NCBI RefSeq assembly: GCF_030733425.1
Contig: NZ_JASHIZ010000014.1
Span: 1-64,000, forward strand
Origin: Roseovarius sp. MMSF_3350
Lineage (GTDB): Bacteria > Pseudomonadota > Alphaproteobacteria > Rhodobacterales > Rhodobacteraceae
Direction of reading: 5' to 3'
DNA length: 64,000 bases
In this document: piece by piece, positions 31,379-40,400 of the stretch
How positions within the stretch are numbered: position 1 is the stretch's first letter
Layout: each line of letters starts with the position of its first letter
Notes under the pieces: generated by a model
Seen by the model: only the letters and a program-made list of their open reading frames with translations
What the model was told of the DNA's origin: nothing
Databases searched by the model: none
Translations under genes and position numbers: made by a program

Positions 31379-32352
31379 CGTGTCACCACCGGGATGCAGT
31401 CGGCCTTTTCGGCCACTAGGGCAGAGCAGAAGCGACGTGCATCACTGAGGTCGCCAAAACCCATGGCGCGCAGGCGATAAAAGGTGCGGCCGCCGCTTTG
31501 CGCTTTCTGGATGACGCGTTGCTTGTCGTCGAGATATTCCGCGAACTTGTCCGACAGCTTGCCCCACTCCTGCTCCGCCACGGCGGCGCTTTCGAACGCG
31601 CCAAGCTGGGCCATGCGGGTTCCGGCGGGGATGGTTTCGGGGTCGATCTGCGGGACGGCCTGCGCGGCGACGCTGGCGGCAACGGCGTCCTCGACCGTAT
31701 TGACTTGCGCGGGACGGGCCTTGGGACGAAGCGAGCGCCCGATCCCTTCGGTCACCTGCGTAGTTTCGGATTCCTCTGCATCGGACTCCGCGTCTGACGT
31801 GCCGGCTGTGTCTTCGGTCTCGGTCTCGGCGGGAGCGACGGGGGTGAGAGGTTCGACCCCCTCGGACAATTCGTCGGCCAGTGTAGTAAGCGCCGCCAGC
31901 GTGGCCGCGTCTTCATCAGTTTCGACCGCGTCCTGGGATTCCGCGCTTGGCGTGATCTCCTCGGTCACCGCTTCGGTTTCGGTTTGCGTGGCGGCGAGCT
32001 GCACCTCTGCTTGTGGCGTATCCTCGAGGCTGAGGGCCAGAGGTTCGGGCGCAAGCACCAGCCGGTCGGCGGGCTGTGCAGCCGAGCCGTCGGCGGCCAC
32101 GTCGTTGACGGCAAGCCCCTGATTTTCAGCCGTGGAGCCGCCGGGATTTTCGGGCTGAATGCGCATCGGACCTTCGGCGGCGCGGACCACCGGCACGCCG
32201 CTGACATCGCGGACAAGGATCTTGTAGCCCCAGACCCCGATCCCGATCACGAGGGCCAGAGATATTGCCGCTCCGGCCATGTTCGTGAGTTTCTGAACTG
32301 ATATCTGCCGAACAGCCCCCGCCTGATGGGGGGCACCATGTATCTGTGCCAT
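31375..32352 (-). CDS. SPOR-domain membrane protein
   Basis: About 325 residues. A short cytoplasmic N terminus precedes one membrane helix (MAGAAISLALVIGIGVWGYK). A long acidic, disordered periplasmic linker rich in Glu/Thr/Ala follows, and then a C-terminal SPOR domain (RMAQLGAFESAAVAEQEWGK, FYRLRAMGFGDLSDARRFC) that binds denuded peptidoglycan at division sites. I choose ATG 32352 with GAGG; a GTG at 32406 is possible. It lies between argS and nagZ in a conserved operon. Confidence 0.87.
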   Translation of the reverse strand: MAQIHGAPHQAGAVRQISVQKLTNMAGAAISLALVIGIGVWGYKILVRDVSGVPVVRAAEGPMRIQPENPGGSTAENQGLAVNDVAADGSAAQPADRLVLAPEPLALSLEDTPQAEVQLAATQTETEAVTEEITPSAESQDAVETDEDAATLAALTTLADELSEGVEPLTPVAPAETETEDTAGTSDAESDAEESETTQVTEGIGRSLRPKARPAQVNTVEDAVAASVAAQAVPQIDPETIPAGTRMAQLGAFESAAVAEQEWGKLSDKFAEYLDDKQRVIQKAQSGGRTFYRLRAMGFGDLSDARRFCSALVAEKADCIPVVTR

Positions 32353-32429
32353 CGCTCGCCTCGCTACCTCCGGCGATACTTGGCCGCCGGGTTGGATTAC
32401 TGCCACGTCCCCGGCGCTGGCGCGATTTG

Positions 32430-34175
32430 CTACCGCATCTCTTCGGCCGGAGTTACGCCCAAGATACCAAGACCGGCGGAAATAACAACGGTTACGGCCC
32501 GCGCGAGGGCGATTTTCGCCTGAGATCCGGCGATATCGGTCTCGTCAAGGAAGCGAAGCGCAGGCAAATCGTTGCCCCGGTTCCAAAGGCTGTGCAGGTC
32601 GCTGGCAAGATCGTAGAGGTAGAAGGCCACGCGATGCGGCTCGTTCGTGCGGCCCGCGATCTCGACCAGCCGAGGCCATTCGGCGATTTTCCGGGCGACG
32701 GCCACCTGCGCGCTGTCCTGAAGCACCGACAGGTCGGCGCCGGCCAAGGTGGCGTCGTCGACATCAATGCCGGCGTCTCGGGCTTTGCGCATGACCGAGG
32801 AAATCCGGGCGTGGGCGTATTGCACGTAAAAGACCGGGTTTTCCTTGGACTGCTCCAGCACCTTGTCGAAGTCGAAATCGAGCGGCGCATCGTTCTTGCG
32901 GGTCAGCATGACGAAGCGGGTCACGTCGCGCCCTACGTTATCGACCACGTCGCGCAGGGTGACGAAGGTGCCGGCCCGCTTGGACATCTTGAAGGGCTCG
33001 CCGTTCTTGTAGAGCTTGACCAACTGGGTGAGCTTGATGTCGAGCGGCACGCGGCCATCGGTAAGCGCGCTGACGGCGGCCTTCATCCGCTTGACGTAGC
33101 CGCCGTGGTCGGCGCCGAAGACGTCGATCAGCGCGTCGAAGCCGCGCTCGACCTTGTCGTAGTGGTAGGCGATGTCGGGCGCGAAATAGGTCCAGCTGCC
33201 ATCGGATTTCTTGACCGGGCGATCGACGTCGTCGCCGTGTTCGGTGGACTTGAAGAGCGTCTGTTCGCGCGGCTCCCAATCCTCGGGCTTCTTGCCTTTG
33301 GGCGGCTCGAGTACGCCTTCGTAAATCAGGCCCTTGGATTGCAGCGCCTCGAGCGCCTGTTCGATACGGCCGGTGCCATAGAGGGACTTTTCGCTGTAGA
33401 AAACGTCCATGGAAACCCCGAGCGCGCGCAGGTCCTCGCGGATCAGATCCATCATCTCGTCGGTGGCAAAGTTGCGGACATCTTCCAGCCAGACATCCTC
33501 GGGCTGTCCGATAAAGGCGTCGCCCACCTTGGCCTTGAGTGACTCGCCGACCTCGATCAGGTAGTCGCCGGGATAGGTGCCGTCCTCGAAGGCAATTTCC
33601 TGGCCGTGCGCCTCGAGATAACGCAGGTAGACCGAGCGGGCGAGCACATCGACCTGTGCACCGCCGTCGTTGATGTAATATTCGCGGGTGACGTCGTAGC
33701 CCACGTAATCCAGGAGGCTGGCCAGAGCGTCACCAAAGACCGCGCCGCGAGTGTGGCCCACGTGCAGCGGCCCGGTCGGGTTGGCGGAGACGTATTCCAC
33801 GTTGACCTTTTTGCCCTTGCCCAACTCCGAGCGCCCGAAACCCTCGCCGGTTTGCAGTGCCGTACGGATAACGTTTTGCCAAAGAGTGTCCGCCAGGCGC
33901 AGGTTCAAAAAGCCGGGCCCCGCGACCTCGGCGCTCTCGATCCGGTCGTCGGCGGACAAAAGGTCGGCAAGCGTGTCGGCAATGTCGCGTGGTTTCTGCC
34001 CTGCGGGCTTGGCCAGGACCATCGCGGCATTGGTGGCCATGTCACCGTGCGCCGGGTCCCGCGGCGGCTCGACGGTGACGTTCGACATCTCGAGGCCAGC
34101 GGGCAGTTGCCCCTGCCCCTGCATGGTATCAAGGGCGGCGAGGACACAAGCGCGGATTTCGGTAAACAGGTTCAT
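32430..34175 (-). CDS. argS: Arginyl-tRNA synthetase
   Basis: A 581-residue class I synthetase. The HIGH-like motif is in [20 protein letters not shown] and the KMSKR motif is present as [10 protein letters not shown], which some ArgS proteins lack. The N-terminal Add1 domain and the C-terminal DALR anticodon-binding domain ([21 protein letters not shown]) are intact. The start is ATG 34175; the longer frame would extend into the neighbouring gene. Confidence 0.97.
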   Translation of the reverse strand: MNLFTEIRACVLAALDTMQGQGQLPAGLEMSNVTVEPPRDPAHGDMATNAAMVLAKPAGQKPRDIADTLADLLSADDRIESAEVAGPGFLNLRLADTLWQNVIRTALQTGEGFGRSELGKGKKVNVEYVSANPTGPLHVGHTRGAVFGDALASLLDYVGYDVTREYYINDGGAQVDVLARSVYLRYLEAHGQEIAFEDGTYPGDYLIEVGESLKAKVGDAFIGQPEDVWLEDVRNFATDEMMDLIREDLRALGVSMDVFYSEKSLYGTGRIEQALEALQSKGLIYEGVLEPPKGKKPEDWEPREQTLFKSTEHGDDVDRPVKKSDGSWTYFAPDIAYHYDKVERGFDALIDVFGADHGGYVKRMKAAVSALTDGRVPLDIKLTQLVKLYKNGEPFKMSKRAGTFVTLRDVVDNVGRDVTRFVMLTRKNDAPLDFDFDKVLEQSKENPVFYVQYAHARISSVMRKARDAGIDVDDATLAGADLSVLQDSAQVAVARKIAEWPRLVEIAGRTNEPHRVAFYLYDLASDLHSLWNRGNDLPALRFLDETDIAGSQAKIALARAVTVVISAGLGILGVTPAEEMR

Positions 34176-34222
34176 CGGACAATCCTTCGTTTGGCGCCGG
34201 TTTAACACCCGGGCGGGCCGCG

Positions 34223-36070
34223 TCAATCCGCGCTGTCGGTCGGGGCAGCGGCTTCGGGCGTCTTGTCGTCTCGCGGGGGGCCCAACGAGATGAGCTTGAA
34301 CTCGCCCCCGGTCTCGACCTTGGAAGTTTCGGACAGGATGCGCAGACCGGTAGCGGGGCTGTGGGTGGCGAGGGGAATACCCTCGTCATTCTGGGCCGAC
34401 CAATCCTCCATCGTGAAATCGTCGGTCATGTTGGTTGCGCGCACCTGCCAATCCCGGACCATCAGACCAGCCAGTTCGGTATGGCCATAGCCCTGTCCCA
34501 CGACCCGCCCGCCCAGCGAGGCGGGCAGCGCGTGGCGCTTGCTGTTTTGCTTGGCACGGCTCAGCTGGTAGACATTCTCGCGCCCGAATTCCGGCGCGAG
34601 GTCGGTAGCGACGAGGGTATTGTAGGCATCGTTGTCACTAAGCGCGAGGACGACGCCGTATTTCATGATTTCGGCGCTGTGTTCGGCCGCCTCGGACAGG
34701 ACGTCGCCGAAAAAGGTCGGCAGGCCGGCCTCTCGCGCGCTGCGCAGGCGGGCGCGATTGGTGTCGGCAACGAGGACCGGAACCTCGAGGTCTTGCAGGG
34801 TCTTGGCGAAGGATGTGGCAAACTGCGACCCGCCCGCCAGCAGGACCCCCGGCTGACCCTTGCCCGCCAGCCCCATGGCGCGCGCCAGCGGGGCCAGCGT
34901 GAAGCCATGCAGCACGACGGTGGCGGCCACCAGCGCAAAGGCGAAGGGCGTGAGAAAGGCCGCATCCTCGATCCCTTCGGCCACGAGCCGCTCGCCGAAT
35001 AGACCCGCGACCGCGACCAGCACGACGCCGCGCGGGCCAGTCAGCCCGACGAGCAAGCGCTCGCGGAAGGGAATGTTGGTGAAAGCCAGGGAAACGAGCA
35101 CCGTCAGCGGACGAACCAGCAGGATGACCACCGCCACCATGGCGGCGGCGTTCCAGTTAATGCGGTTGAGCGTCTCGACATCCATGTTGGCAGCCAGCAA
35201 TATGAACACGCCCGAAACCAGAAGGATGGTCGCGTGCTCCTTGAAGCGGCGCAGTTCGGTATAGCTGGGCAGGTTGGCATTGGCCATCACGACGCCCATG
35301 ACGGTGACCGCCAGTAAGCCGCTTTCATGCAGCATGTAATCGGTGACCGCGAAGATCCCGAGCAGGACAGCGAACAGCACCGGCACCTTCATGTATTCCG
35401 GCACATAGGCGCGGCGGAACGACTCGCTGAGCACCCAGCCGCCGGCCCAGCCAAGCGCACCGGCCACGACGATACCGCGAATGATCTGCCATGCGGCGAG
35501 CCCCAAGCTGCTTTCACTGGCGGTGACGACGATCACCTCGAAGGCAAGCACGGCGGCAAGGGCGCCGATCGGGTCGTTCACGATGGCTTCCCATTGCAGA
35601 AGCTGCGCGGGACGGCGATTGAGCCGGGCCTGGCGCAAAAGCGGTGCGATCACCGTGGGGCCGGTGACGATCATGATGCCGCCAAAGACGGCCGAACTTT
35701 CCCAGCTGAGACCGCCCACGTAATGCAGCGCGAGGGCGCTGCCGATCCAGCCCACGGGCGCGCCCAGCAGGACCAGGCGCTTGACGCCTTGCTCTGCCCC
35801 ACGCAGCGAGTGAAAGTCGAGCGTCAGGCCCCCCTCGAACAGAATTATGGCCACGGCTATGGAAATCATCGGCCCCATCAGGGTGCCGATATCGCGCGCG
35901 GGGTCGAAGAGGCCGAGGACCGGTCCGGCGATAAGGCCCGCGGCCAGCATGAGCACGATCGCTGGCATCCGCAGTCGCCACGCCAGCCATTGCGCTCCGA
36001 CACCGAGCGCGCCCACCAGAGCGACCGCCATGACCGGATCGATCGCCCCGTCCGTACCGCCAGTTGCCAT
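34223..36070 (-). CDS. Cation/proton antiporter with regulatory Rossmann domain
   Basis: A 615-residue membrane antiporter of the CPA superfamily. Twelve or so hydrophobic segments fill residues 10-400, with [20 protein letters not shown] and a conserved FEGGLTLDF near residue 78. A TrkA-N-like nucleotide-binding domain follows ([39 protein letters not shown]). It probably exchanges Na+ or K+ for H+. Which ion is not decidable by eye. It is 3 bp from dgt, so co-transcribed with it. Confidence 0.9.
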   Translation of the reverse strand: MATGGTDGAIDPVMAVALVGALGVGAQWLAWRLRMPAIVLMLAAGLIAGPVLGLFDPARDIGTLMGPMISIAVAIILFEGGLTLDFHSLRGAEQGVKRLVLLGAPVGWIGSALALHYVGGLSWESSAVFGGIMIVTGPTVIAPLLRQARLNRRPAQLLQWEAIVNDPIGALAAVLAFEVIVVTASESSLGLAAWQIIRGIVVAGALGWAGGWVLSESFRRAYVPEYMKVPVLFAVLLGIFAVTDYMLHESGLLAVTVMGVVMANANLPSYTELRRFKEHATILLVSGVFILLAANMDVETLNRINWNAAAMVAVVILLVRPLTVLVSLAFTNIPFRERLLVGLTGPRGVVLVAVAGLFGERLVAEGIEDAAFLTPFAFALVAATVVLHGFTLAPLARAMGLAGKGQPGVLLAGGSQFATSFAKTLQDLEVPVLVADTNRARLRSAREAGLPTFFGDVLSEAAEHSAEIMKYGVVLALSDNDAYNTLVATDLAPEFGRENVYQLSRAKQNSKRHALPASLGGRVVGQGYGHTELAGLMVRDWQVRATNMTDDFTMEDWSAQNDEGIPLATHSPATGLRILSETSKVETGGEFKLISLGPPRDDKTPEAAAPTDSAD

Positions 36071-36073
36071 CGG

Positions 36074-37243
36074 CTATATTCCCTTTCCGTGACTCAATTC
36101 GTCGTCGCCGCCCAGCAGCCGCGCATGAGCCTCGAGCGCGAACCGGTCCGTCATTCCTGCGATATAATCGGCGACCAGGCGCGCCAGAGCCGTCTCATCC
36201 TGGGCATCGTCCACGTTCTGACGCCACCGCCGCGGAAGAAAGTCGGGACGCGACATGTAGAACGGAAACAGGTCCTCGACCACATTGGTGACGCGCCTGC
36301 GCATCTGGACCACTTTAGGAGCGCGATACATACGCTTGAAAAGAAAAGACCTTATCTGCTGAAGGTCAGACCACATCGGAGCTGAGAAGCGGATCACGGG
36401 GCGTCCCAGGTTGCGTACTGCCTGGGCGTCGGCCGGCGCGGCTTGCTGAAGAATTCCGTGCGAGGTCTCGATCACGTCCGTAACCATCACGCCAAAGACT
36501 CGGCGTAGCGCCTCATGCCGTCGGCGGTAAGGGTCGAGACCGGGATATTTGGCATCCACCTCACGGTAACAAGCGCCAACGACGGGAAGCCCGGCAATGT
36601 CGTCTTCGCTGAAAAGTTTCGCGCGCAGGCCGTCATGCAGGTCGTGATTGTTGTAGGCTACATCATCGGCAAGTGCGGCCACCTGCGCCTCGGCGCTGGC
36701 ATAGGTGCCGAGTTCAAGGTCGTGTCGGGCGTTGTAGTCGGCCAGAGCATAGGGCAGATCGCCCGTGACGGGCCCGTTATGCTTGGCGATGCCTTCCAGC
36801 GTGTCCCATGTCAGGTTCAGGCCGTCAAACTCGGCATAGTGCCGTTCGAGCGAGGTGACGATGCGAATGGCCTGTGCGTTATGGTCGAAACCACCATATT
36901 GCGCCATGAGCGCGTCAAGCGCATCCTCGCCGGTATGGCCAAAGGGCGTGTGGCCGAGGTCATGCGCCAGCGCCACGGCCTCGGTCAACTCGACATTGAG
37001 GCCAAGCGCACCGGCGATGGTCCGGGCCACCTGCGCCACCTCGATCGAGTGCGTGAGGCGGGTACGGAAATAATCGCCCTCATGCTCAACGAAAACCTGC
37101 GTCTTGTGCTTGAGACGGCGAAAGGCGCTGGAATGGATGATCCTGTCTCGATCCCTTTGATAACAGGACCGAAACGCGCTTTCCTCCTCGGCATGAAGAC
37201 GCGCGCGCGCCTGTTTTGGGTTCGAGGCATAAGGTTTATGCAT
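36074..37243 (-). CDS. dgt: Deoxyguanosinetriphosphate triphosphohydrolase-like HD protein
   Basis: A 389-residue HD-domain dNTPase that splits dGTP to deoxyguanosine and triphosphate. The metal site is formed by FRTRLTHSIEVAQVARTIA and ALAHDLGHTPFGHTGED, with the later Asp in ALADDVAYNNHDLHDGL. I place the start at ATG 37243; upstream in-frame sequence overlaps the divergent erpA promoter. It diverges from erpA across 77 bp. Confidence 0.93.
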   Translation of the reverse strand: MHKPYASNPKQARARLHAEEESAFRSCYQRDRDRIIHSSAFRRLKHKTQVFVEHEGDYFRTRLTHSIEVAQVARTIAGALGLNVELTEAVALAHDLGHTPFGHTGEDALDALMAQYGGFDHNAQAIRIVTSLERHYAEFDGLNLTWDTLEGIAKHNGPVTGDLPYALADYNARHDLELGTYASAEAQVAALADDVAYNNHDLHDGLRAKLFSEDDIAGLPVVGACYREVDAKYPGLDPYRRRHEALRRVFGVMVTDVIETSHGILQQAAPADAQAVRNLGRPVIRFSAPMWSDLQQIRSFLFKRMYRAPKVVQMRRRVTNVVEDLFPFYMSRPDFLPRRWRQNVDDAQDETALARLVADYIAGMTDRFALEAHARLLGGDDELSHGKGI

Positions 37244-37320
37244 CGCCTGTTTCCTTGTCGTCCTGTCCCAGCGTTCGTATATTCGATGATGAACGGCAAA
37301 GAAACCTCGAGGATCACCAG

Positions 37321-37647
37321 ATGCAAATGCCCCCCAAAGTGACACAACGCGCCTATAAACGCCTTGCTGAAATCGGTGCCGGCGAACAGGGTCAGGCCCT
37401 GCGCGTTGCCGTCGAAGGCGGCGGGTGTTCGGGCTTTCAGTACGACATCAAGCTGGACGCGCCCACGGGTGACGATCTTGTGCTGGAAGGCGGCGATGGT
37501 CAGAAGGTCATCGTCGATAGCGTGTCCCTGCCCTTCCTGGCCGGTGCGACAATTGACTTTACAGAGGAACTGATCGGCGCGCGGTTTACCATCGACAACC
37601 CGAACGTGACCAGCGCCTGCGGCTGCGGGACGTCCTTTTCGATGTGA
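37321..37647 (+). CDS. erpA: Iron-sulfur cluster carrier protein ErpA/IscA type
   Basis: A 108-residue A-type Fe-S carrier. The three ligand cysteines are C36 in EGGGCSGFQY and C100/C102 in SACGCGTSFSM. It passes [2Fe-2S] or [4Fe-4S] clusters to target enzymes. I choose ATG 37321 with GAGG upstream; the ATG at 37216 would give an unrelated N terminus. It is separate from the suf region at the window's left edge. Confidence 0.95.
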   Translation: MQMPPKVTQRAYKRLAEIGAGEQGQALRVAVEGGGCSGFQYDIKLDAPTGDDLVLEGGDGQKVIVDSVSLPFLAGATIDFTEELIGARFTIDNPNVTSACGCGTSFSM

Positions 37648-37648
37648 T

Positions 37649-38551
37649 CTATTCAGCCGGGACCGCCGCCTTAGGCGTCGGCGTGCGAACTTGGTCCCAG
37701 ACCAGCCATGCACCAGCGGTAATTAGCAGCGCCGCGCCGAGAAACACTCCTGCCCCGGCCCGTTCACCGAAAGCCATGGACCCGATGGCGACCATCCAGA
37801 GAAATTGCAGGTTCATCAGCGGCGTCACGACATAGGCCGGCAACAGCTTGAGCGCGGCTACGAGAACCCAACGTGCGCCAAAGAGCAGCGCTGCGTAATA
37901 AGCCACCCACAGTACATCCCACCAGCTCATCGGAACGAAGACGAACGGCAGAGCGCCTCCCATCACGATCATCAACGCGAGATTGGGGTAGAAAACCTGA
38001 GACAAGAGCCCGCCCGGGTCGCGCTGACCAATATAGCGCGAGGCGACCATCGACACGGCCCCCATCGCCACGGCGAGGAAGGCAACGAGGTGCCCTGCCC
38101 CCAAACTGTGCAAGCCGCCCGGAAAGAGCGTCGCGATACCGATCACGCCAAGGATCATAGCTCCCCAGACCTGCCCACCCGCGTATTCCTTCAGCATGAC
38201 CCGCGACAGCAACGCGGCGAGGATCGGGATGATGGCGATGAACAGGAAAACCTCGGCAAAAGGCAGCAGCTTGAACGCGTAGAAGAATGCGCATGTGCCG
38301 ATCACCGTGGCGGCGGCGCGGAGCGCCATGATCCAGGGGCAGCCGGTGGCAAGCACGCTGGTCGCGGCGGTTCTATGACCGGCGACCAGGCAGAAGAACG
38401 CGACCAGGCCACCGGAGAGAGCGAACATCTGCGGGGCGGCGTAGTTGGCCGAGAACAGCTTGGTGATGGCATCGGCGCCGGTGATCAACAGCGTGTAGAT
38501 CACGGTCAGCGCGACACCGAGGAGGACAGTCTCGCGGCCCCTCGCGATCAT
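37649..38551 (-). CDS. EamA/DMT-family transporter, coupled to an unknown 357-residue protein
   Basis: A 300-residue membrane protein with ten predicted helices and two EamA repeats, typical of small-metabolite exporters. The first repeat includes ALRAAATVIGTCAFFYAFKL and FLFIAIIPILAALLSRVMLK, and the second ends with GVFLGAALLITAGAWLVW. Its ATG overlaps the stop of the upstream gene (ATGA, 38548-38551), so the two are made together. That link, and the repeat-peptide gene ahead of both, suggest that it may export something related to them. Its true substrate is unknown. Confidence 0.85.
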   Translation of the reverse strand: MIARGRETVLLGVALTVIYTLLITGADAITKLFSANYAAPQMFALSGGLVAFFCLVAGHRTAATSVLATGCPWIMALRAAATVIGTCAFFYAFKLLPFAEVFLFIAIIPILAALLSRVMLKEYAGGQVWGAMILGVIGIATLFPGGLHSLGAGHLVAFLAVAMGAVSMVASRYIGQRDPGGLLSQVFYPNLALMIVMGGALPFVFVPMSWWDVLWVAYYAALLFGARWVLVAALKLLPAYVVTPLMNLQFLWMVAIGSMAFGERAGAGVFLGAALLITAGAWLVWDQVRTPTPKAAVPAE

Positions 38552-39621
38552 GCCGGCACCCCTTGGGCTGTGGCGCGGGAAAAGCCGTAAAAGAAGGCGT
38601 CGAAATCGACGGCCTGTTCGGCGGCTTCGACCACCTCGCGAGCCTCTGCGGTCAAAAGCGGGTCGATCCGGGTGCGCATCAGCGACCAGTCGGCGATGCG
38701 CTCGCCCTCGAGGCGGTACATGCATTCCGACAACTCGCGCAGCGGAGCCACGTGCGGACTTGGCGCGGTGATCCGAAGCCCGCCTTCGGGCAGCATTGCC
38801 CCGAACCCGCCCAGCCCGGCGGTGGACAGGAACCACTGGATCATAAGATAGGGGTGGTAGTCGTCCGAGATCCATCCTGCCGGGTCGGCCTCGATCAAGA
38901 AGTGCCGCGCCTGCGCGGACAGCCAATCCTCCCATGTGTCAGGCGGTGTCTGGCCGGCGAAACGCAGGGCGATGCAGACCTCCGCGAGAAGGTCGATGTT
39001 CATTTCAAGGAAGGCCACAGTACCTGCGAAACGCAAGCTGTCCGCGAATGCAGCGGGCAGATCCGGGTTACGGCGACCATATTCGGACAGGTAGAACACG
39101 ATGTGAGTGAGCTCGTACGCGGCTTTCTTGTTGGGAAGCGCGAATGTCGTGCTGCGGCTGCCGAAACTGCGCAGGCGATCGTCGAGCCCGGGATCTTGGG
39201 AAGTCGGATCGACCCCGCGGCGCAGGCAGAGGCGCCGCGCCTCGGCCCGTTGAAGATCGGACAATTCGGCGGAGACAAGCCCTTCGGCGGCCACCCATTC
39301 GACCGCCCATGCGCCCATGTTCCCGCCCATGCCTAGATCTTCAAGGTCGAGACAGAGAGACAGCAGAAAGCGGTAGTATTGCGGGAAGAACCTCAGGCGC
39401 CGGTCTATTGTGCGATAGAGCGTGTCGAACGGGTCGAGGGCCGCCAGCGACAGGGTTGCACCCGTGCTGGACAGGACGTTCAGAATCTCGGCGTTTTCCT
39501 TGAGCCAGAAAACGTCCGTTTCGGAACGACGCTCGGCAGCGAAACGTTGCAAAAGCGCGGTTTGCCGCGCCTCCCGCGAGGTTTGGCGGAACGGAAGATC
39601 GAGTTTGACGATGGATCCCAT
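38548..39621 (-). CDS. Unrecognised helical protein between FTSSL-repeat gene and EamA gene
   Basis: A 357-residue soluble protein that I cannot assign to a characterised family. It is predicted nearly all helical, without signal peptide or membrane helix. Notable segments are SFGSRSTTFALPNKKAAYEL then THIVFYLSEYGRRNP (a His-containing helix about residues 155-190), LEMNIDLLAEVCIALRFAG, and a final FDAFFYGFSRATAQGVPA. The helix pairs recall alpha/alpha-toroid proteins, but this is an impression, not a match. It lies 43 bp after the repeat-peptide gene and overlaps the transporter gene. Confidence 0.82.
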   Translation of the reverse strand: MGSIVKLDLPFRQTSREARQTALLQRFAAERRSETDVFWLKENAEILNVLSSTGATLSLAALDPFDTLYRTIDRRLRFFPQYYRFLLSLCLDLEDLGMGGNMGAWAVEWVAAEGLVSAELSDLQRAEARRLCLRRGVDPTSQDPGLDDRLRSFGSRSTTFALPNKKAAYELTHIVFYLSEYGRRNPDLPAAFADSLRFAGTVAFLEMNIDLLAEVCIALRFAGQTPPDTWEDWLSAQARHFLIEADPAGWISDDYHPYLMIQWFLSTAGLGGFGAMLPEGGLRITAPSPHVAPLRELSECMYRLEGERIADWSLMRTRIDPLLTAEAREVVEAAEQAVDFDAFFYGFSRATAQGVPA

Positions 39622-39664
39622 GGTTTAGATATCCCTGTGACGTGTTTCCGTTCCGCCGCCCGGC

Positions 39665-39991
39665 TTAAAGGCTGGACGTGAAGGCGCCGACGACATCGCC
39701 TTCGTCGGCACGCTCTGCACGGACCGGGCCAAGGCTAGAGGTGAATGCCTCGACGGCATCGCCTGCGCCGGTGCTGGTTGCGGTCACCGGGCCAAGGCTA
39801 GAGGTGAAGAGTTCTACCGCGTCGCCGGTTTCCGCTTCGCAGGCCATGCGAGGGGAGAGGCTTGAGGTGAACGCCTCAACCGCGTCGCCAGTCATCCGAT
39901 TGGTTTCGGCAACGGGGCTCAGGCTGGATGTGAACATCTCGGTCGCCACACCATCCAGCATGTCGCCGGACGCTTGCAGGGACGAGGTGAA
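39665..39991 (-). repeat. Coding tandem repeat, 63-bp period, six FTSSL units
   Basis: Six in-frame units, the first interval 57 bp and the rest 63 bp. The FTSSL codons are recognisable on the plus strand as the pattern AGGCT-(A/G)GA-(G/C)GTGAA. Synonymous and spacer differences show that the repeats are not a recent expansion. Confidence 0.9.
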
Positions 39992-40078
39992 CGCTTCGAC
40001 AGCGGTGCCTTCGTGCAGGCTGGCCTCGGTCGGGGTGGAGGGGCTTTCGGCGAAAAGGTTTTTACGAATTGCAACCAT
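39665..40078 (-). CDS. Six-repeat FTSSL protein (possible peptide precursor)
   Basis: A 137-residue protein. A leader-like part (MVAIRKNLFAESPSTPTEAS) is followed by six copies of a motif whose FTSSL is exact in all six, at residues 30-34, 49-53, 70-74, 91-95, 112-116 and 133-137. The last five intervals are 21 residues, apart from one of 19. Typical units read GDAVEAFTSSLGP. The protein ends exactly after the last FTSSL. The spacers vary in sequence, so selection acts on the motif. There is one cysteine, in spacer 3. AGGAGA precedes ATG 40078. No family is recognised. Confidence 0.85.
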   Translation of the reverse strand: MVAIRKNLFAESPSTPTEASLHEGTAVEAFTSSLQASGDMLDGVATEMFTSSLSPVAETNRMTGDAVEAFTSSLSPRMACEAETGDAVELFTSSLGPVTATSTGAGDAVEAFTSSLGPVRAERADEGDVVGAFTSSL

Positions 40079-40400
40079 TGGTGGTCTCCTGATTTGGTCA
40101 ACACCAAAAACGGTTGCACGCAAAACGGGATTCTCAAACTGTTTTTCGCCGTAAGCGAGTTATCCACAAGGCACGATTCCGAACTACAAAATTTAGCACC
40201 CCTTGCCAGCTTTTCCGTGCGCTGCTTAGCAGCGCACGGAAAAAATTGTTTTCCACAGGGCAACAGAACTGTGGATAAAACAAAATTGTTTCCAGATTCA
40301 GACCGAATCAGCTTAGGCGCGAATCGTTAATTTAGTCCTCAAGGCGGCTTGCGTCCGCGGGGAGGCTGGGCGATAGGTTGACCATGATCGGAGACCGTGC
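40079..40400. promoter_or_regulatory. Low-GC intergenic region with DnaA boxes and GANTC sites
   Basis: This 322-bp gap between the repeat gene and xthA has lower GC than its surroundings. It contains three DnaA boxes: TTATCCACA at 40160-40168, TTTTCCACA at 40249-40257, and TGTGGATAA (minus strand) at 40270-40278. Five GANTC sites fall at 40129, 40175, 40295, 40305 and 40321. A 15-bp palindrome lies between boxes one and two. It could be a DnaA-responsive promoter, a DnaA titration site or, less likely, an origin. The promoter of the leftward operon must lie here. Confidence 0.65.
40211..40243. repeat. Perfect 15-bp inverted repeat with 3-base loop
   Basis: TTTTCCGTGCGCTGC-TTA-GCAGCGCACGGAAAA. 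Neither strand continues into a T-tract after the stem, so it is not a standard intrinsic terminator. The AT-rich outer ends and GC core could form a cruciform or a stable RNA end. Confidence 0.75.

Noticed and set aside
39665..39991. CRISPR array
   Set aside because: The 63-bp period is in frame, the conserved part is short and codes for FTSSL, and no cas gene is near.
40211..40243. Bidirectional intrinsic terminator
   Set aside because: The T-runs lie before the stem on both strands, not after it.
40079..40400. Chromosomal origin of replication
   Set aside because: DnaA boxes are present, but the neighbours are not those of known alphaproteobacterial origins, and GC skew over the replicon cannot be judged here. 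Kept as a DnaA-box cluster.
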